This document shows positions 17,340-25,638 of a stretch of 64,000 bases of DNA, one piece after another (position 1 is the stretch's first letter; every line of letters starts with the position of its first letter). The notes under the pieces are model-generated. The model searched no databases and was not told where the DNA came from. It saw only the letters and a program-made list of their open reading frames with translations. The position numbers and the translations under genes are program-made. Source of the DNA: CAIOHW01 sp964432565 (GTDB lineage: Bacteria; Bdellovibrionota; UBA1018); assembly GCA_964432565.1 (NCBI GenBank), contig CAYSOA010000004.1:1-64000 (forward strand), written 5' to 3'.

Positions 17340-20110
17340 GGATTGCCCTCCTTGGCATTGGTTTTCACCGGTTCAAGCGCCTCTTGCGCCAACTTCTTCC
17401 AGAATTCCTCGGGAGCCTCCTGCGACAGCGCTTGGAGGATCTCACGAGATTTCTTCTTGTCCTGTATCTTGCCGGTTCGTGCGAGAATTCGAGCGTACTC
17501 GTACTTCACCGACGATCCCATGGCCTGCGCATCCTTCTTCTCGATAGTAGCGAGAGCTGCGGCCGCTTCTCCCCACCGACCGTCCGCCGAAAGCAGGTCT
17601 GCCTCGGCCATTGTAATGACAGAAAGCGAGGGAACCGGAGGAAGACCGATCGATGCCAGCTTGTCAGAATCAGGCACCGTGGTGGCCCGCAGCGCGCGGT
17701 AGGCTTGCACGGCTGTTCGGGAATTTCCGGTCTTCTTTTGAAGAAGTGCAATCCAGTGAAGGAGCCGGGGCTGCCCGCGCTCGCTTTCGGGTGCCAGAAG
17801 CTGTGCCTTGAGCGCTCGTTGAATGGCCGAGGCGGATCGGCCTGCACGGTCCTCGATCAGCGACCAGAGAATCTCACGCTCGAAGGACTGCACAGACTCC
17901 TCAGCGACCTGCCTCAAAAGCGGAATAATCTTCGCGTCAGGTGCTCCAGCGACCCAGAGCGCCCGTGCCTCGGCGAAAGCCCGCTCGGAGAGGGCCAAGC
18001 GCTGGTCAATCTCATCATCCTCCGACGAGGCGATCCTACGCTGCGCCTCGACTGACTCCTCATATCGAGAGGCAATCTGCCTTCCCCATTCCGGCATGCC
18101 GAGATCCACTGCGGCTCGCGACAGCTTCAGCAGATAATCCGCTTCGACCATCATAGGAGACGCACTCGAGACCTGCGGTCCCATCTCCTGATAATAGCTC
18201 AGTGCTGCGAGGCGACTCTCATCGGTCGGATCATCACCCAGCTTCTTCAGCACGGTTTTCCTGAAAAGGTGCCCCAGCAGTCGAGATACGGCATCTCTTG
18301 CCTGGGTTCCGGCCGTCTTTCCGAGCACTCCCGACTTCAGGTCGCCCAGTGCCCGCTGGATTGCTGCCGCTTCATCTCCCGCCGCCAGCAGGGCACGAAT
18401 ATGGGCCATCTCGCGGTATTCGACGTAACGCTCGGAAAAGAAATCGGACGATGGATCGAAGCTGGCGGCATCCTTGCCAAAATACGACTCCACTGCCGAG
18501 GCGGCCACTCCGGCCTCAAGGCCGGTGCCACATGAGAACAGCCGCATTCGACTCAGTACGGAGCCAGGACTGTAGGGGTAGCGATTGACCGTGTCCTGCA
18601 GGAGCTTTTCGGCCGCGTCCAGCCTGCCCGCCCGCCCCTCCATCTCGGCCATTCGATAAGTCGCGCGCCAGCCGTCCTTCGAGGAGGGATGACGGCTCAT
18701 GAACTCCGCAAAGACCTCTCTTGCTCGATCCTGCTGACCAAGCTGATAGAGTGTTTCGGCTCGATTCAGCAGGTAGCTCGGATACTGGCCCACCTCTGCT
18801 CCGAAGTTCTGGGCGGCAACGAAGTACGCAGCCAGTGCCTGGTCGTACTGACGACGCTCCAAATAAAGGTCTCCTATACGAATGGCACCGAGGACCTGCT
18901 GGCTGGCCGTCGGTCCCTTCTGCATGACCTTCCGAAACTCCTCGGTGGCACGCTGGGTCTGTCTCAATGTGGCAAGCGACTCGGCTGCCCCCAGATGAAA
19001 CACCCACGCACGACGATCACGGGAATGGTACTGCGCCAGCCAGAGAAAGTGCTCGAGCGCCCCCAACGCATCCCCAGCATCATGCCGTTTGAGCGCCAGA
19101 AACATTCCTGCCTGAAGCGCTGCGGCCGACGTCCCCGAACGGGTCATGACCGACTTGAGCAGGGCAAGGGCAGGATCGTCATAGCCGAGCTCGAGAAGTG
19201 CATTCGCACGTAGAAAGTCGGCCTCAAGACGAATTCTCTCAGACTCCGTGCGCGACTTCAGGAAGTCGAGGGTCTTGACTGAAAGAGCATGCTTTCCGGT
19301 AGAGTGAAGCTTGACTGCAAGCCGAAAGAGCTGAGCCTCTTCCAAATCACCTTCTGGCATGGAGTATTCGAAGTCCTGGTCGGGCTTCTTGGCGGGAAGA
19401 ACCTTCGAGAATTCGAATCGCTCCACCAGCGGGCGATAGCCCATGAAGACTTCGCGCGACTCACTCCACGGTTCGCGACAGAATCTGAGATTGTCATCGA
19501 GTTCCGAGCGGAGCTTCGCGTTTGCCACCCGGCGATCGCGCCTTCCCTGCATCCGCTTTCTGGCGGCTTCCAGCTTCTGCTCGCGTGCCCTGCGCTCCTG
19601 CGCACTTCGAGCCTGGGCGACCGTCGGGCCCGGCTTCGTCCAGAAGTCGACCACATAAAGCGGCTTATCGTTCCTGCGATAATGAAACGTCTCCATTCTC
19701 GGAGTGGCGGGTGCGAGATCCCCTACGGCGAACTTCCACCTTCCTGAGACGACGACGCCATCCTCACGCTCGGCGAGGGAGAGTGCAGCGAGCCGCTGCT
19801 CGCGAAGGGCCACGGCCTCAACCTCCCTGACCCACTGGGCTTCTGAACCAAAAGGTGCCCCGAGATCTGAAAGCGTGAGGCCCTTCAAAAGCAGCGTGAA
19901 TCCGGCCGACTGCTCTTGGGCGGACTTCAGGCGCTCAACTTCGACCGACGAGTCGACCCGAAGGGTGACGCGGCCGTGGGTCTTGAAGCTCTGAACCTGG
20001 ATGAAGTCTGAGAGGCCTTCGGCAGATGCCCGCAAGGCTCCAAGCGTCAGCGCCATGACGGGCGCGAGCACGGCAATTCTGATCCATCGGTTGTCGAGCT
20101 TCCTGCCCAA
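17336..20110 (-). CDS. Large secreted TPR-repeat protein heading the flagellar operon
   Basis: I choose the TTG at 20110: GGAGAGG lies upstream, and the protein then begins MGRKLDNRWIRIAVLAP, a clean signal peptide ending near ASAEG (about residue 33). Reading further to 20566 crosses the promoter and an opposing gene. The 924-residue product has a beta-rich AMIN-like segment (about 35-165), a charged linker (VAQARSAQERRAREQKLEAA), then many helical TPR-like repeats (about 230-920). It is presumably periplasmic. Function is unknown; co-transcription with rod and hook genes behind a -24/-12 promoter suggests a scaffold or cell-wall role in flagellar placement. No catalytic motif was seen. Confidence 0.8.
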   Translation of the reverse strand: MGRKLDNRWIRIAVLAPVMALTLGALRASAEGLSDFIQVQSFKTHGRVTLRVDSSVEVERLKSAQEQSAGFTLLLKGLTLSDLGAPFGSEAQWVREVEAVALREQRLAALSLAEREDGVVVSGRWKFAVGDLAPATPRMETFHYRRNDKPLYVVDFWTKPGPTVAQARSAQERRAREQKLEAARKRMQGRRDRRVANAKLRSELDDNLRFCREPWSESREVFMGYRPLVERFEFSKVLPAKKPDQDFEYSMPEGDLEEAQLFRLAVKLHSTGKHALSVKTLDFLKSRTESERIRLEADFLRANALLELGYDDPALALLKSVMTRSGTSAAALQAGMFLALKRHDAGDALGALEHFLWLAQYHSRDRRAWVFHLGAAESLATLRQTQRATEEFRKVMQKGPTASQQVLGAIRIGDLYLERRQYDQALAAYFVAAQNFGAEVGQYPSYLLNRAETLYQLGQQDRAREVFAEFMSRHPSSKDGWRATYRMAEMEGRAGRLDAAEKLLQDTVNRYPYSPGSVLSRMRLFSCGTGLEAGVAASAVESYFGKDAASFDPSSDFFSERYVEYREMAHIRALLAAGDEAAAIQRALGDLKSGVLGKTAGTQARDAVSRLLGHLFRKTVLKKLGDDPTDESRLAALSYYQEMGPQVSSASPMMVEADYLLKLSRAAVDLGMPEWGRQIASRYEESVEAQRRIASSEDDEIDQRLALSERAFAEARALWVAGAPDAKIIPLLRQVAEESVQSFEREILWSLIEDRAGRSASAIQRALKAQLLAPESERGQPRLLHWIALLQKKTGNSRTAVQAYRALRATTVPDSDKLASIGLPPVPSLSVITMAEADLLSADGRWGEAAAALATIEKKDAQAMGSSVKYEYARILARTGKIQDKKKSREILQALSQEAPEEFWKKLAQEALEPVKTNAKEGNP

Positions 20111-20168
20111 GCGTTTCCTCTCCGATACTGCGGTCGCATCCTGCGAGCCGCCTGTCAGCCATAACAAG

Positions 20169-20185
20169 AGCAAGCGCAGTGCCAG
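20169..20185 (-). promoter_or_regulatory. Sigma-54 (-24/-12) promoter of the flagellar operon
   Basis: On the minus strand the sequence reads CTGGCACTGCGCTTGCT, an exact match to the sigma-54 core TGGCAC-N5-TTGC with GG and GC exactly 10 nt apart. The predicted start of transcription is near 20158, giving a leader of about 48 nt before the TTG at 20110. The flagellar genes down to fliQ lie in the same direction without a strong terminator, so this is the likely main promoter of the operon. Confidence 0.85.
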
Positions 20186-20304
20186 TTTTTGCCGACCCCT
20201 GGGAATGGCTTTCCTCCTCCCCTCGGAATCCTTCGCCGATGGGTAAACCTCTCCAAGTTGCTGGGGATTTTTTTCCGAGCCCTCGCTCCCTTCGCTCGTC
20301 GAAT

Positions 20305-20318
20305 ATCGACCGGTCGAT
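20305..20318. promoter_or_regulatory. 14-bp palindrome, candidate enhancer site
   Basis: ATCGACCGGTCGAT is a perfect inverted repeat centred about 153 bp upstream of the predicted start of the flagellar sigma-54 promoter, a normal distance for an enhancer-binding protein site. It is also about 90 bp upstream of the divergent lipoprotein gene. The rest of the 292-bp gap 20111-20402 shows no open reading frame with coding features. Confidence 0.45.
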
Positions 20319-20402
20319 TCGAAGCAGTGGCAGAATGCCGCCGCGGACGTCAAACACTCCCACAGTTGTCGTCGCGCGCTTGACGGTTTATCCTCGAGAA
20401 CA

Positions 20403-20963
20403 ATGAACCTCCTGAAGCTCCTTCGGACCCTGCTCCTGCTGCTGACCCTGCCGGCAACCGGGTGCTCCGTACTCCTCGGCAACATCCGTCCGGTCGAAGA
20501 ACGGGCGGCACTCCCTGCGGAAGCAAATGCTCCCAACCTTCTGCCGCAACCCTGGCTTGGCGTCACGAATCAGGGGGAGGGACGAACTGAGACTCCGAAG
20601 CCAACCGAGCCCGAGTTCAACTTTCAAAACCAGGAGACCGGGAGCACGATCGCGTACACTTCGGGCTGTCGTCACTCTTATCTCACTTCGACGCCGCAGC
20701 TCAGGCGAATAGCCGAGGCGCTCGGCAGCGGATTGACGCAAATTGAGCGTCGCCAGCAAAGTGAGATTCTCATTTCCGGAATACCGGCACTACAGACCAC
20801 TCTATCGGGTCGGGCGGCGGGGTCTGCCGTGGTCATCCACAACGTCTTGCTGGCCACCTCAGGCTGCATCCATGATGTCACCCTGGTGTCGCTCCAGCGT
20901 CACTTTCAATCCGACCGGACCGCCTTCGACAAACTCCTTGCGACGCTTCCTTTTCCAAAGTGA
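20403..20963 (+). CDS. Lipoprotein associated with the Mla-type transporter
   Basis: A 186-residue protein with a lipoprotein signal (hydrophobic run then PATGC, Cys about 21). A proline-rich spacer follows, then a compact C-terminal domain (about 75-180) with the pattern ISGIPALQTTLSGRAAG and then SGCIHDVTLVS ending near a Phe-rich helix. The pattern resembles small deltaproteobacterial lipoproteins often found beside mlaE-type permease genes; this is from memory and uncertain. It starts the operon, 21 nt before mlaE, and may be an outer-membrane partner of the transporter. Confidence 0.7.
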   Translation: MNLLKLLRTLLLLLTLPATGCSVLLGNIRPVEERAALPAEANAPNLLPQPWLGVTNQGEGRTETPKPTEPEFNFQNQETGSTIAYTSGCRHSYLTSTPQLRRIAEALGSGLTQIERRQQSEILISGIPALQTTLSGRAAGSAVVIHNVLLATSGCIHDVTLVSLQRHFQSDRTAFDKLLATLPFPK

Positions 20964-20984
20964 TTTCGTGATAGCCTTGTCCTC

Positions 20985-21761
20985 ATGGTCACGTTCCAGT
21001 ACTGGCGCTCGGGAGTCGAGGTCGCCGGAGGCATCGCTCATCTCGGAATACAGACGGCTCGGGAGGTTTTTCGGCGTCCATTTCCGTGGCCCCTGGTCGT
21101 GCAGCAGATCCATCGAATCGGCGTCGAATCTCTGGGACTGGTACTGGTCACGGCCGCGGCAACGGGCTCGGTCATGGCCCTTCAGTTTGGTTACGGCATG
21201 GCGAAGTTCGGAGGCAAGCTCTACGTGCCCAAGGTCGTCGCACTGACGATCGCGCGCGAGATGGGTCCGGTATTCACCAGCCTGCTCGTTGCCGGAAGAA
21301 TCGGCTCGGGAATCGCCGCTGAAGTCTCCTCGATGAAGGTCACCCAGCAGATCGATGCCATTCGAGCGCTGGGCACGAGCCCCATCCAGAGAATCGTGCT
21401 TCCTCGAGTGCTGGCGGCACTGATTGCCCTGCCCATTCTCACGCTCATCGCCGACTACGTCTGCCTTTTTGGGGGAATGCTGGTGGCGCGAGCCGAGCTC
21501 GGCATCAATCGTGAATTTTACTGGGCCAAGACGCTCGATACTCTCCGGCTCGAAGACCTCACGACTGGAATGGCCAAGACGGCGATCTTCGCCCTCTTCA
21601 TCTCGCTTGCCGCCTGCTGGAGAGGACTCCATACCGACGGCGGAACTCAAGGCGTTGGGAACAGCACGACATGGGTCGTCGTCGTCTCAAGCGTCTTCAT
21701 CATGATTTCAGATTTTTTTCTGACAAAACTCTTCATTCTGACGGTGTATCCGAACGTATGA
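20985..21761 (+). CDS. mlaE: MlaE-family ABC transporter permease
   Basis: A 258-residue integral membrane permease of the MlaE (YrbE) family, which moves phospholipids between inner and outer membranes with MlaF and MlaD. Visible motifs are MALQFGYGMAKFGG, TIAREMGPVFTSLLVAGRIGSGIAAEVSSMKVTQQIDAIRALG-type core sequence (about 90-130), and at least five hydrophobic segments. The stop overlaps the next start by 4 nt (ATGA). The symbol is given by family; the substrate is not shown by sequence. Confidence 0.95.
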   Translation: MVTFQYWRSGVEVAGGIAHLGIQTAREVFRRPFPWPLVVQQIHRIGVESLGLVLVTAAATGSVMALQFGYGMAKFGGKLYVPKVVALTIAREMGPVFTSLLVAGRIGSGIAAEVSSMKVTQQIDAIRALGTSPIQRIVLPRVLAALIALPILTLIADYVCLFGGMLVARAELGINREFYWAKTLDTLRLEDLTTGMAKTAIFALFISLAACWRGLHTDGGTQGVGNSTTWVVVVSSVFIMISDFFLTKLFILTVYPNV

Positions 21762-22510
21762 GTACGCCGAACCGCGAACCCGTGCTCGAACTGCGCGGAC
21801 TGACCCGGGCCTTCGGAAGCAAGGTCGTCCACCGCGGCGTCGACCTCGTTCTCGAATCCAACGAACTTCTTGCACTTTTCGGAGGTTCGGGGACAGGCAA
21901 AAGCCTCATCCTGCGCTCGATCATCGGGCTTGAGGAGCCGGACAGCGGAGAGATCCTGTGGCACGGCCGTCGGCTGACAGGACTTCCAGAGCGGAACTGG
22001 ATCGAGGTTCGAACCAAGATCGCCTATGTTTTTCAAAACGGCGCGCTTTTCGATTCCCTCAGCGTGTATGAGAACCTCGCCTATCCGCTGCGGGCGCACA
22101 CGAAGCTCACTGAAGCCGAAATCGCTGCACGAGTCGAAGAAATGCTCCAGCTTGTGGCCATGCCCGGAACCGAACGGTTGCTGCCGGGCGAACTCTCAGG
22201 TGGCATGCAGAAGCGCGCGGGGCTGGCCCGAGCCATGATTCTGCGACCCGAAGTACTACTCTTCGATGAGCCTACCGCGGGGCTGGACCCCACAAACACC
22301 AATCGATTCGTGCAAAACATTCTCGAACTCAAGCAACGCGGGCTGACCGGCATCTTCGTTACCCATGACATCAGCAGCGCGCTGGCCATTGCCGATCGAA
22401 TCGCCATTCTTCACGAAGGCCGTATCTATTGCGTTCAGTCCGTCGACGAAATTCGAAGGTCGTCAGACCCGGTCGTCAGGGGCTTCTTATCTCCGGAGGA
22501 ATCACGATGA
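21758..22510 (+). CDS. mlaF: MlaF-family ABC transporter ATP-binding protein
   Basis: The ATPase of the Mla-type transporter, 250 residues from the ATG at 21758; an apparent longer frame from 21671 overlaps the mlaE end and is not used. Walker A is GGSGTGKS (about 43-50), the Q-loop is VFQNGALFDSLSVYENLAYPL as in MlaF proteins, the signature is LSGGMQKR (about 146-153), and Walker B is VLLFDEPTAGLDP. It overlaps both neighbours by 4 nt, so the three transporter proteins are probably made in fixed ratio. Confidence 0.96.
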   Translation: MSTPNREPVLELRGLTRAFGSKVVHRGVDLVLESNELLALFGGSGTGKSLILRSIIGLEEPDSGEILWHGRRLTGLPERNWIEVRTKIAYVFQNGALFDSLSVYENLAYPLRAHTKLTEAEIAARVEEMLQLVAMPGTERLLPGELSGGMQKRAGLARAMILRPEVLLFDEPTAGLDPTNTNRFVQNILELKQRGLTGIFVTHDISSALAIADRIAILHEGRIYCVQSVDEIRRSSDPVVRGFLSPEESR

Positions 22511-23316
22511 ACCAGAAGACACTGGAACTCAGAACCGGGTTATTCGCCGTGCTGGGAGCAGGCCTGTTTGCAGGGGCCCTACTCCTGCTGGGAGGGGGAT
22601 CGAGCTGGCTCAAGAACCAGAACACGTATCTGGCGCGGTTCGACTCGGTCGACGGCCTGATCCCGGGCGCCAAGGTCGTGCTGAGCGGACTTCAAGTGGG
22701 GACTGTGAATGACATCTTCATCGATCGGACCAGCCAGGACGTCTCGGTTCGTCTTGCAGTCGACTCGAAGTACTCCGAATGGATGCGCGCCAGCACCATG
22801 GCCGAGATTTCGACCATGGGGGTTCTGGGCGACAAGTTCATTCGACTGACTCCCGGATCATCCGATTCCGAGCTGCTTCCTGAGGGGGGAGAAGTTCAGG
22901 TTCGTACCGGCAAGGATCTGAGCCAGGTGCTGAACCGGGGAGACCAGCTTCTGATTACGCTGAACAGCATTGCGATCAGCATGGATCGCCTGCTCAAGGG
23001 ATTCGACAAGGGAAACCGCGCCGACCAGCTTGCTGATGGCCTGGCGCGTACGGCAAGAAATCTCGCCTCGGTCAGTGGAAAACTCGACCGCGATCTCGAC
23101 GGCCTGCCACTGGCCGAAGCCGTTCGAAATCTCAACGCCATTCTCGAGAAGATCAACACCGGCAAGGGCAGCCTCGGGGCCCTGATCAATGACCCTGGCC
23201 TTTATGATGATGCCAAGGCTCTGGTCGGCGGCGCCAATCGCAACCGCATCGTCCGCAATCTCGTGCGCCAGACGATTCGCGACGGTGAGACCCGCGAGTC
23301 AGGAAACAAGCGCTGA
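22507..23316 (+). CDS. mlaD: MlaD/MCE-family substrate-binding protein
   Basis: A 269-residue protein with one N-terminal membrane anchor (about 9-29), a periplasmic MCE domain (about 38-115, YLARFDSVDGLIPGAKVVLSG then GVLGDKFIRLTPG) and a long helical C-terminal region. It carries lipid between the permease and the outer-membrane components. I start at 22507, where ATG overlaps the mlaF stop by 4 nt. The C-terminal repeat-like segment (LARTARNLASVSGKL, LNAILEKINTGKGSLGALIND) is common in MCE proteins of diderm bacteria. Confidence 0.95.
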   Translation: MNQKTLELRTGLFAVLGAGLFAGALLLLGGGSSWLKNQNTYLARFDSVDGLIPGAKVVLSGLQVGTVNDIFIDRTSQDVSVRLAVDSKYSEWMRASTMAEISTMGVLGDKFIRLTPGSSDSELLPEGGEVQVRTGKDLSQVLNRGDQLLITLNSIAISMDRLLKGFDKGNRADQLADGLARTARNLASVSGKLDRDLDGLPLAEAVRNLNAILEKINTGKGSLGALINDPGLYDDAKALVGGANRNRIVRNLVRQTIRDGETRESGNKR

Positions 23317-23347
23317 GCTCCTGCTCCCTTCACATTCCGCCAAAATA

Positions 23348-23382
23348 CCAAGGGCCGCTCCGGATTTCCGGGCGGCCCTTGG
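23348..23382. terminator. Strong bidirectional terminator hairpin after mlaD
   Basis: CCAAGGGCCGC-T-CCGG pairs with CCGG-GCGGCCCTTGG around a 4-nt loop, a stem of about 15 bp. It lies between the convergent mlaD and sigma-54 activator genes. Read on the minus strand it is followed by TATTTTG, so it can end transcription of the activator gene and also stop the mla operon. Confidence 0.85.
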
Positions 23383-23406
23383 CGTCTTCAGGTCTGAGTC
23401 AGGCGA

Positions 23407-24609
23407 TCAGATGTTGATTCCGGAATCCGAGTTCCGGCCATCCCTGTTTCCATTGATGGCGTTATTGGTGCCGTTATTGTCGATGTCACCGTTCTGGTTG
23501 CCCATGTTGGCCATCGTATTGCCGGCTCCGGTGCTCATCAGAACCGCGTCGTTCATCTGCCCTTCAGCAATCTCGTTGCCCATCTTCATCCGATTTCGGC
23601 TGCCGACGGTCTGAATCATGCCACGCTTGCGCAGCTTTTCGACCAACGTAGTACGGTTCATCCGAAGCAGCTCACTGGCTCGGTTCTTGTTGTTTCCCGT
23701 GCGGGCAAGAGCCTGATCCACCAGATGGTTTTCGAAAGCCTCGACGATGGCCTTGAGATCCAGACCCGAGTTCGGCAGCACCATGCGGGGAAATTCCCAC
23801 TCCGAAAGGGCACCCGTACCGGCAGGGCGTCCTTCTGCGAACTTCTGGAAGATGCGATGAGGAAGATCCCCGAGATCGACCGTGCCCTGCCCCTTGAGAA
23901 TGACCACGCGCTCGATCAGATTCTCAAGCTCACGCACATTGCCCGGCCAGTCATAGGCCAGAAGAGCTTCGAGAATCTGCCCCTGTGGCATCTCTACCGT
24001 GTGGCCGGTAGCCTGGTTGAACTGCGTGACGAAATGCTCGATCAGGGACGGAATATCGCTCTTGCGATCACGCAGAGCCGGAATCTTCAAGGGAATGACG
24101 TTGAGACGATAGTAGAGGTCTTCGCGGAATTCCCGCTTCTGAACCGCCGACTCGAGATCGCGATTGGTGGCGGCGATGATCCGGACATCCACTTCGATCG
24201 TCTTGTTTGAACCCACGGCTTCGAACTGGCGGGTCTGAATCACTCGCAGAAGCTTCGCCTGCAGGTGCATCGGGAGCTCACCCACTTCATCCAGGAAGAG
24301 CGTCCCGCCGTGGGCCGCTTCGAAGCGACCGAGGCGATTCTGGGTCGCACCCGTGAACGCCCCCTTCATGTGACCGAAGAGTTCGGCTTCGATGAGGTCT
24401 GCAGGAATGGCTGCACAGTTGACGATCACCATCGCCTTCTCGGCGCGGGCGGACTTGTCGTGGATGGCTCGCGCCACCAGCTCCTTGCCCACTCCGCTTT
24501 CACCCGTAATCAGGACAGTACTGTCCGTCTGCGAGATCTTGTCGATCGTGTTCAGGACATCCTGGATTGCGAGACTTCCACCTACCAACGCAGACCGATT
24601 TGCGAGCAT
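23407..24609 (-). CDS. Orphan sigma-54 activator with Asn-rich C-terminal tail
   Basis: A 400-residue enhancer-binding protein with no receiver domain. It has Walker A GESGVGKE, the GAFTGA loop (within HMKGAFTGATQNRLG), GTLFLDEVGE and the R-finger region, followed by a Fis-type HTH (about 315-340, NNKNRASELLRMNRTTLVEKLRKRG). After the HTH comes a 55-residue tail rich in Asn, Gly, Asp and Ile, with no similarity to known domains. I prefer the ATG at 24609, spaced 8 nt from AAGGG, over the GTG at 24618 inside that site. Target genes are unknown. Confidence 0.9.
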   Translation of the reverse strand: MLANRSALVGGSLAIQDVLNTIDKISQTDSTVLITGESGVGKELVARAIHDKSARAEKAMVIVNCAAIPADLIEAELFGHMKGAFTGATQNRLGRFEAAHGGTLFLDEVGELPMHLQAKLLRVIQTRQFEAVGSNKTIEVDVRIIAATNRDLESAVQKREFREDLYYRLNVIPLKIPALRDRKSDIPSLIEHFVTQFNQATGHTVEMPQGQILEALLAYDWPGNVRELENLIERVVILKGQGTVDLGDLPHRIFQKFAEGRPAGTGALSEWEFPRMVLPNSGLDLKAIVEAFENHLVDQALARTGNNKNRASELLRMNRTTLVEKLRKRGMIQTVGSRNRMKMGNEIAEGQMNDAVLMSTGAGNTMANMGNQNGDIDNNGTNNAINGNRDGRNSDSGINI

Positions 24610-24734
24610 CAATGCCACCCTTCTTAACCCTTCCGTGAGTTAATGATTCGCTTTGTTTGGACCCAACGTACCGCCAAGCCACCCGCGCCTCTTCTGCCCA
24701 CCATCCCGGGCTGTCCGAGAGAGGCGCTGAAAAA

Positions 24735-24763
24735 AGGCTAAGCAAGTTTTGCCGGGCCGTCAA
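24735..24763 (-). promoter_or_regulatory. Possible sigma-70-type promoter for the orphan activator
   Basis: TTGACG (24758-24763) and TAGCCT (24735-24740) on the minus strand are separated by 17 nt, an ideal spacing. The -35 box is good; the -10 box is weak. Transcription from near 24728 would give a leader of about 120 nt to the activator start. The rest of the gap 24610-24806 shows no coding sequence. Confidence 0.4.
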
Positions 24764-24806
24764 AAATTTTTTCAAAAGGATGTTATTGCGGCCCGAGGCG
24801 CAGCTT

Positions 24807-25031
24807 CTACGCCGACTTTTTGACGGTCGATGCGTCTACGGGAGCCTCCTGACTCTCCTGCAGGCCGCCGGGGATGAGCCGAAGGTGGCTACGGTCTCGA
24901 GGCTTCTTTTCTTCGGCGCTTTCCTTTTCCTTCAATCCTTCAATCAGCTCGCGATTGCGATTATGAAACCAAATTTCCTCGAGGCTCGATCCGCCCGTGA
25001 TCGCACCCAACTTCAGATTCTTGTCCGACAT
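24807..25031 (-). CDS. Small hypothetical protein (74 aa)
   Basis: I use the ATG at 25031, which follows GAGGAGTAGG at good spacing; a longer frame to 25145 has no ribosome site. The product (starting MSDKNLKLGAITGGSSLEEI) is hydrophilic, without signal peptide or membrane segment. It has a charged helical middle (RNRELIEGLKEKESAEEKK) and a C-terminal RLIPGG motif. I do not recognise the family. It faces away from the 43-codon gene at 25181 and sits upstream of the orphan activator in the same direction, 197 nt before it. Confidence 0.6.
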   Translation of the reverse strand: MSDKNLKLGAITGGSSLEEIWFHNRNRELIEGLKEKESAEEKKPRDRSHLRLIPGGLQESQEAPVDASTVKKSA

Positions 25032-25180
25032 ACGTCCTACTCCTCGCGCAAAGTTGCATTCCTCAGGCTGTCTCTCACTATCGACCGGCCGACCCTGCAT
25101 CGAACGACCTTCAATCAGGCTCTCCTGCCTTCGAATTTTCGTCAAAATGTGTCGCTGCAGGGATGGGTCACGCAGGACCC

Positions 25181-25312
25181 ATGGAGAAAACTCAGGACGA
25201 TGGCTCGATCCGGAAATCCGAGCTTCCCGCTACCAACCCAGGCGATCCCCTGGTGTTGAAAGATCTGAAAGACCCTTTTGAGAAGCCGACCTTGAATGGA
25301 ACCGAAACGTGA
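25181..25312 (+). CDS. Putative 43-residue protein ending at a perfect hairpin
   Basis: An ATG at 25181 opens a 43-codon frame (MEKTQDDGSIRKSELPATNP, then an acidic/proline-rich end) with normal local codon use. A weak AGGA lies 5 nt upstream. The TGA at 25310-25312 directly abuts a perfect 18-bp hairpin. That placement, and the facing-away gene at 25031, are why I call it. No homology is recognised; it could be an intrinsically disordered peptide or a chance frame before an RNA structure. Confidence 0.4.
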   Translation: MEKTQDDGSIRKSELPATNPGDPLVLKDLKDPFEKPTLNGTET

Positions 25313-25359
25313 TCGGCAAAGGTCAGCGGTTCGGCGCCCGTACCGCTGACCTTTGCCGA
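25313..25359. terminator. Perfect 18-bp hairpin between convergent genes
   Basis: TCGGCAAAGGTCAGCGGT pairs without mismatch to ACCGCTGACCTTTGCCGA across an 11-nt loop (TCGGCGCCCGT). It lies between the putative 43-residue gene (+) and a small membrane protein gene (-), so a bidirectional terminator is the simplest reading. No T-run follows on the plus strand. Perfect pairing over 18 bp is unusual, and a structured small RNA or protein-binding RNA is possible. Confidence 0.6.
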
Positions 25360-25398
25360 CTTGATACCGATCGGAAGCCTAAGTGGGGTGATTCGAGC

Positions 25399-25638
25399 TC
25401 ACTCGATGGGAAAGAACGTTCCGATCTGGGACTTCAGCCAGCGATCCGCATGCAGGTCGCCCCGATAATAGACCCAGGCCAGCGCACTCGAGACGAGAAA
25501 AAACAGGGCCAAAAGAAAGGCAACCAGTGGTTTTCGCTTCTTCTGCCGCTTGAAATGAATGGCGAATTGCAGGCACACGACTGCTGCCGTGATCGCAACG
25601 ACCGGATAGACCTTGATGAGAACAAAAAGAAAATGCAT
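25399..25638 (-). CDS. Small two-helix membrane protein downstream of metK
   Basis: A 79-residue protein with two hydrophobic helices (about 2-24 and 38-57) separated by a basic loop (KRQKKRKP), which places both termini outside the cytoplasm by the positive-inside rule. The ATG at 25638 overlaps the metK stop by one base (TGATG), so it is translated from the metK message. No family is recognised. The downstream 18-bp hairpin probably ends the transcript. Confidence 0.7.
   Translation of the reverse strand: MHFLFVLIKVYPVVAITAAVVCLQFAIHFKRQKKRKPLVAFLLALFFLVSSALAWVYYRGDLHADRWLKSQIGTFFPIE

Noticed and set aside
20111..20566. N-terminal extension of the TPR protein
   Set aside because: It would run through the sigma-54 promoter and over the lipoprotein gene; the TTG at 20110 has a ribosome site and signal peptide.
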